A stretch of 12,965 nt of DNA. Origin: an uncultured Bacteroidota bacterium. Lineage in GTDB: Bacteria; Bacteroidota; Bacteroidia; B-17B0; Aurantibacillaceae. Position numbers and translations under genes: made by a program. Positions 12,606-12,965 of the stretch are shown here, one piece after another (position 1 is the stretch's first letter; the number at the start of each line of letters is the position of its first letter). A model generated the notes under the pieces. It saw only the letters and a list, made by a program, of their open reading frames with translations. It was not told where the DNA came from and ran no database searches. The stretch is taken from assembly GCA_903923915.1 (NCBI GenBank), contig CAIXZI010000152.1, forward strand, positions 1 through 12,965, in the 5' to 3' direction.

Positions 12606-12965
12606 TTAAATATCCAAATACGAAGGTAATTCTTGTAAAAAGCTTACTTTTTCTTGTTCTAACTTCATCACCACATGATTAATTCCGTTAGTTAACATGC
12701 AATAGGGCGCTTGTAATGTTATTTGATAACGTGCCAATTGATTAATCTCATTTTGTTTTAAGGCAACATCAACTGCTTTGCATTCTATTAATACTAATGG
12801 TTTCAGGGTTTTATCTCTCACCAAAACATCTACACGCTTGGTGGTATTAAAAAGCGCAATTTGTTTTTCTACTTCTATTAATCCGGCCGGGTATTTTTTT
12901 TCTTCCACCAAAAAAGTAATAACATGCTGCCTAACCCACTCTTCGGGCGTTAGCAATAAATAGGC
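12606..12965 (-). CDS. HsdR N-terminal domain (HSDR_N_2) PD-(D/E)XK protein, C-terminal part (cut by right edge)
   Basis: The frame is open to the right edge. The last full codons read AYLL before LTPEEWVRQH, which resembles the middle of the family's N-terminal region, so the true start lies outside the window and a TTG at 12956 is not a real start. About 120 residues are visible, probably missing about 30. The PD-(D/E)XK nuclease core is recognisable: Glu in IEVEKQI, Asp in KRVDVLVRD, the E-x-K in LVLIECKA, and the helix QLARYQ. These correspond to residues 30, 43, 58 and 60 when counting from the codon at 12956. The family is related to the N-terminal nuclease domain of type I restriction subunit HsdR, but in Bacteroidota it is a small stand-alone protein with no methylase or specificity subunit. 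None is seen here. The cellular role is unknown to me; it is probably cytoplasmic. Confidence 0.88.
   Translation of the reverse strand, partial: AYLLLTPEEWVRQHVITFLVEEKKYPAGLIEVEKQIALFNTTKRVDVLVRDKTLKPLVLIECKAVDVALKQNEINQLARYQITLQAPYCMLTNGINHVVMKLEQEKVSFLQELPSYLDI

Noticed and set aside
12954..12956. TTG start for the HsdR-N protein
   Set aside because: The frame continues to the window edge with family-like residues, so the gene is simply truncated.

Overview
The window looks like chromosomal DNA of a free-living, AT-rich member of the Bacteroidota. Three large secreted proteins end in a type IX secretion (Por) type A sorting domain, the glutamine synthetase is the long type III form, DUF2851 and a stand-alone HsdR-N (HSDR_N_2) protein are typical of the phylum, and several intergenic regions carry the Bacteroidota -7 element TAnnTTTG. 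Recognisable Shine-Dalgarno sequences are scarce and leaders are A/T-rich, which also fits. All supported genes are on the minus strand, so the window reads from right to left. No rRNA, tRNA, insertion sequence or CRISPR array was seen.

Layout in transcription order (right to left). 12965-12606: an HSDR_N_2 PD-(D/E)XK protein cut by the right edge. 12460-9443: a 1005-residue secreted subtilisin-like (S8) protease with a C-terminal sorting domain. 9163-8267: a secreted endonuclease/exonuclease/phosphatase-fold enzyme closest in motifs to neutral sphingomyelinases. 8239-7857: an 84-bp tandem repeat tract carrying a small reading frame that is split by one missing base at an A7 run (a possible -1 slippery site). 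7779-5821: a secreted protein with one Asp-box and a sorting domain. 5632-3443: type III glutamine synthetase. 3269-1791: a secreted protein of four PKD-like repeats with a sorting domain. 1672-1241: a MarR-family repressor with palindromes over its own promoter region. 1100-504: an ECF-type sigma factor. 429-1: the N-terminal third of a DUF2851 protein.

Most genes look like single transcription units. Good hairpin terminators follow the PKD protein, glutamine synthetase, the Asp-box protein and the S8 protease. No shared pathway ties the window together: housekeeping nitrogen assimilation and regulators sit among secreted and surface proteins. The least ordinary stretch is 7857-8266. It has a hierarchical 21/84-bp repeat with unit lengths in whole codons except for one 83-bp unit, and the missing base lies exactly at an A AAA AAG heptamer that would join the two halves of the reading frame. 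The intergenic palindromes in front of the MarR, sigma-factor, DUF2851 and protease genes are the other points worth following up.
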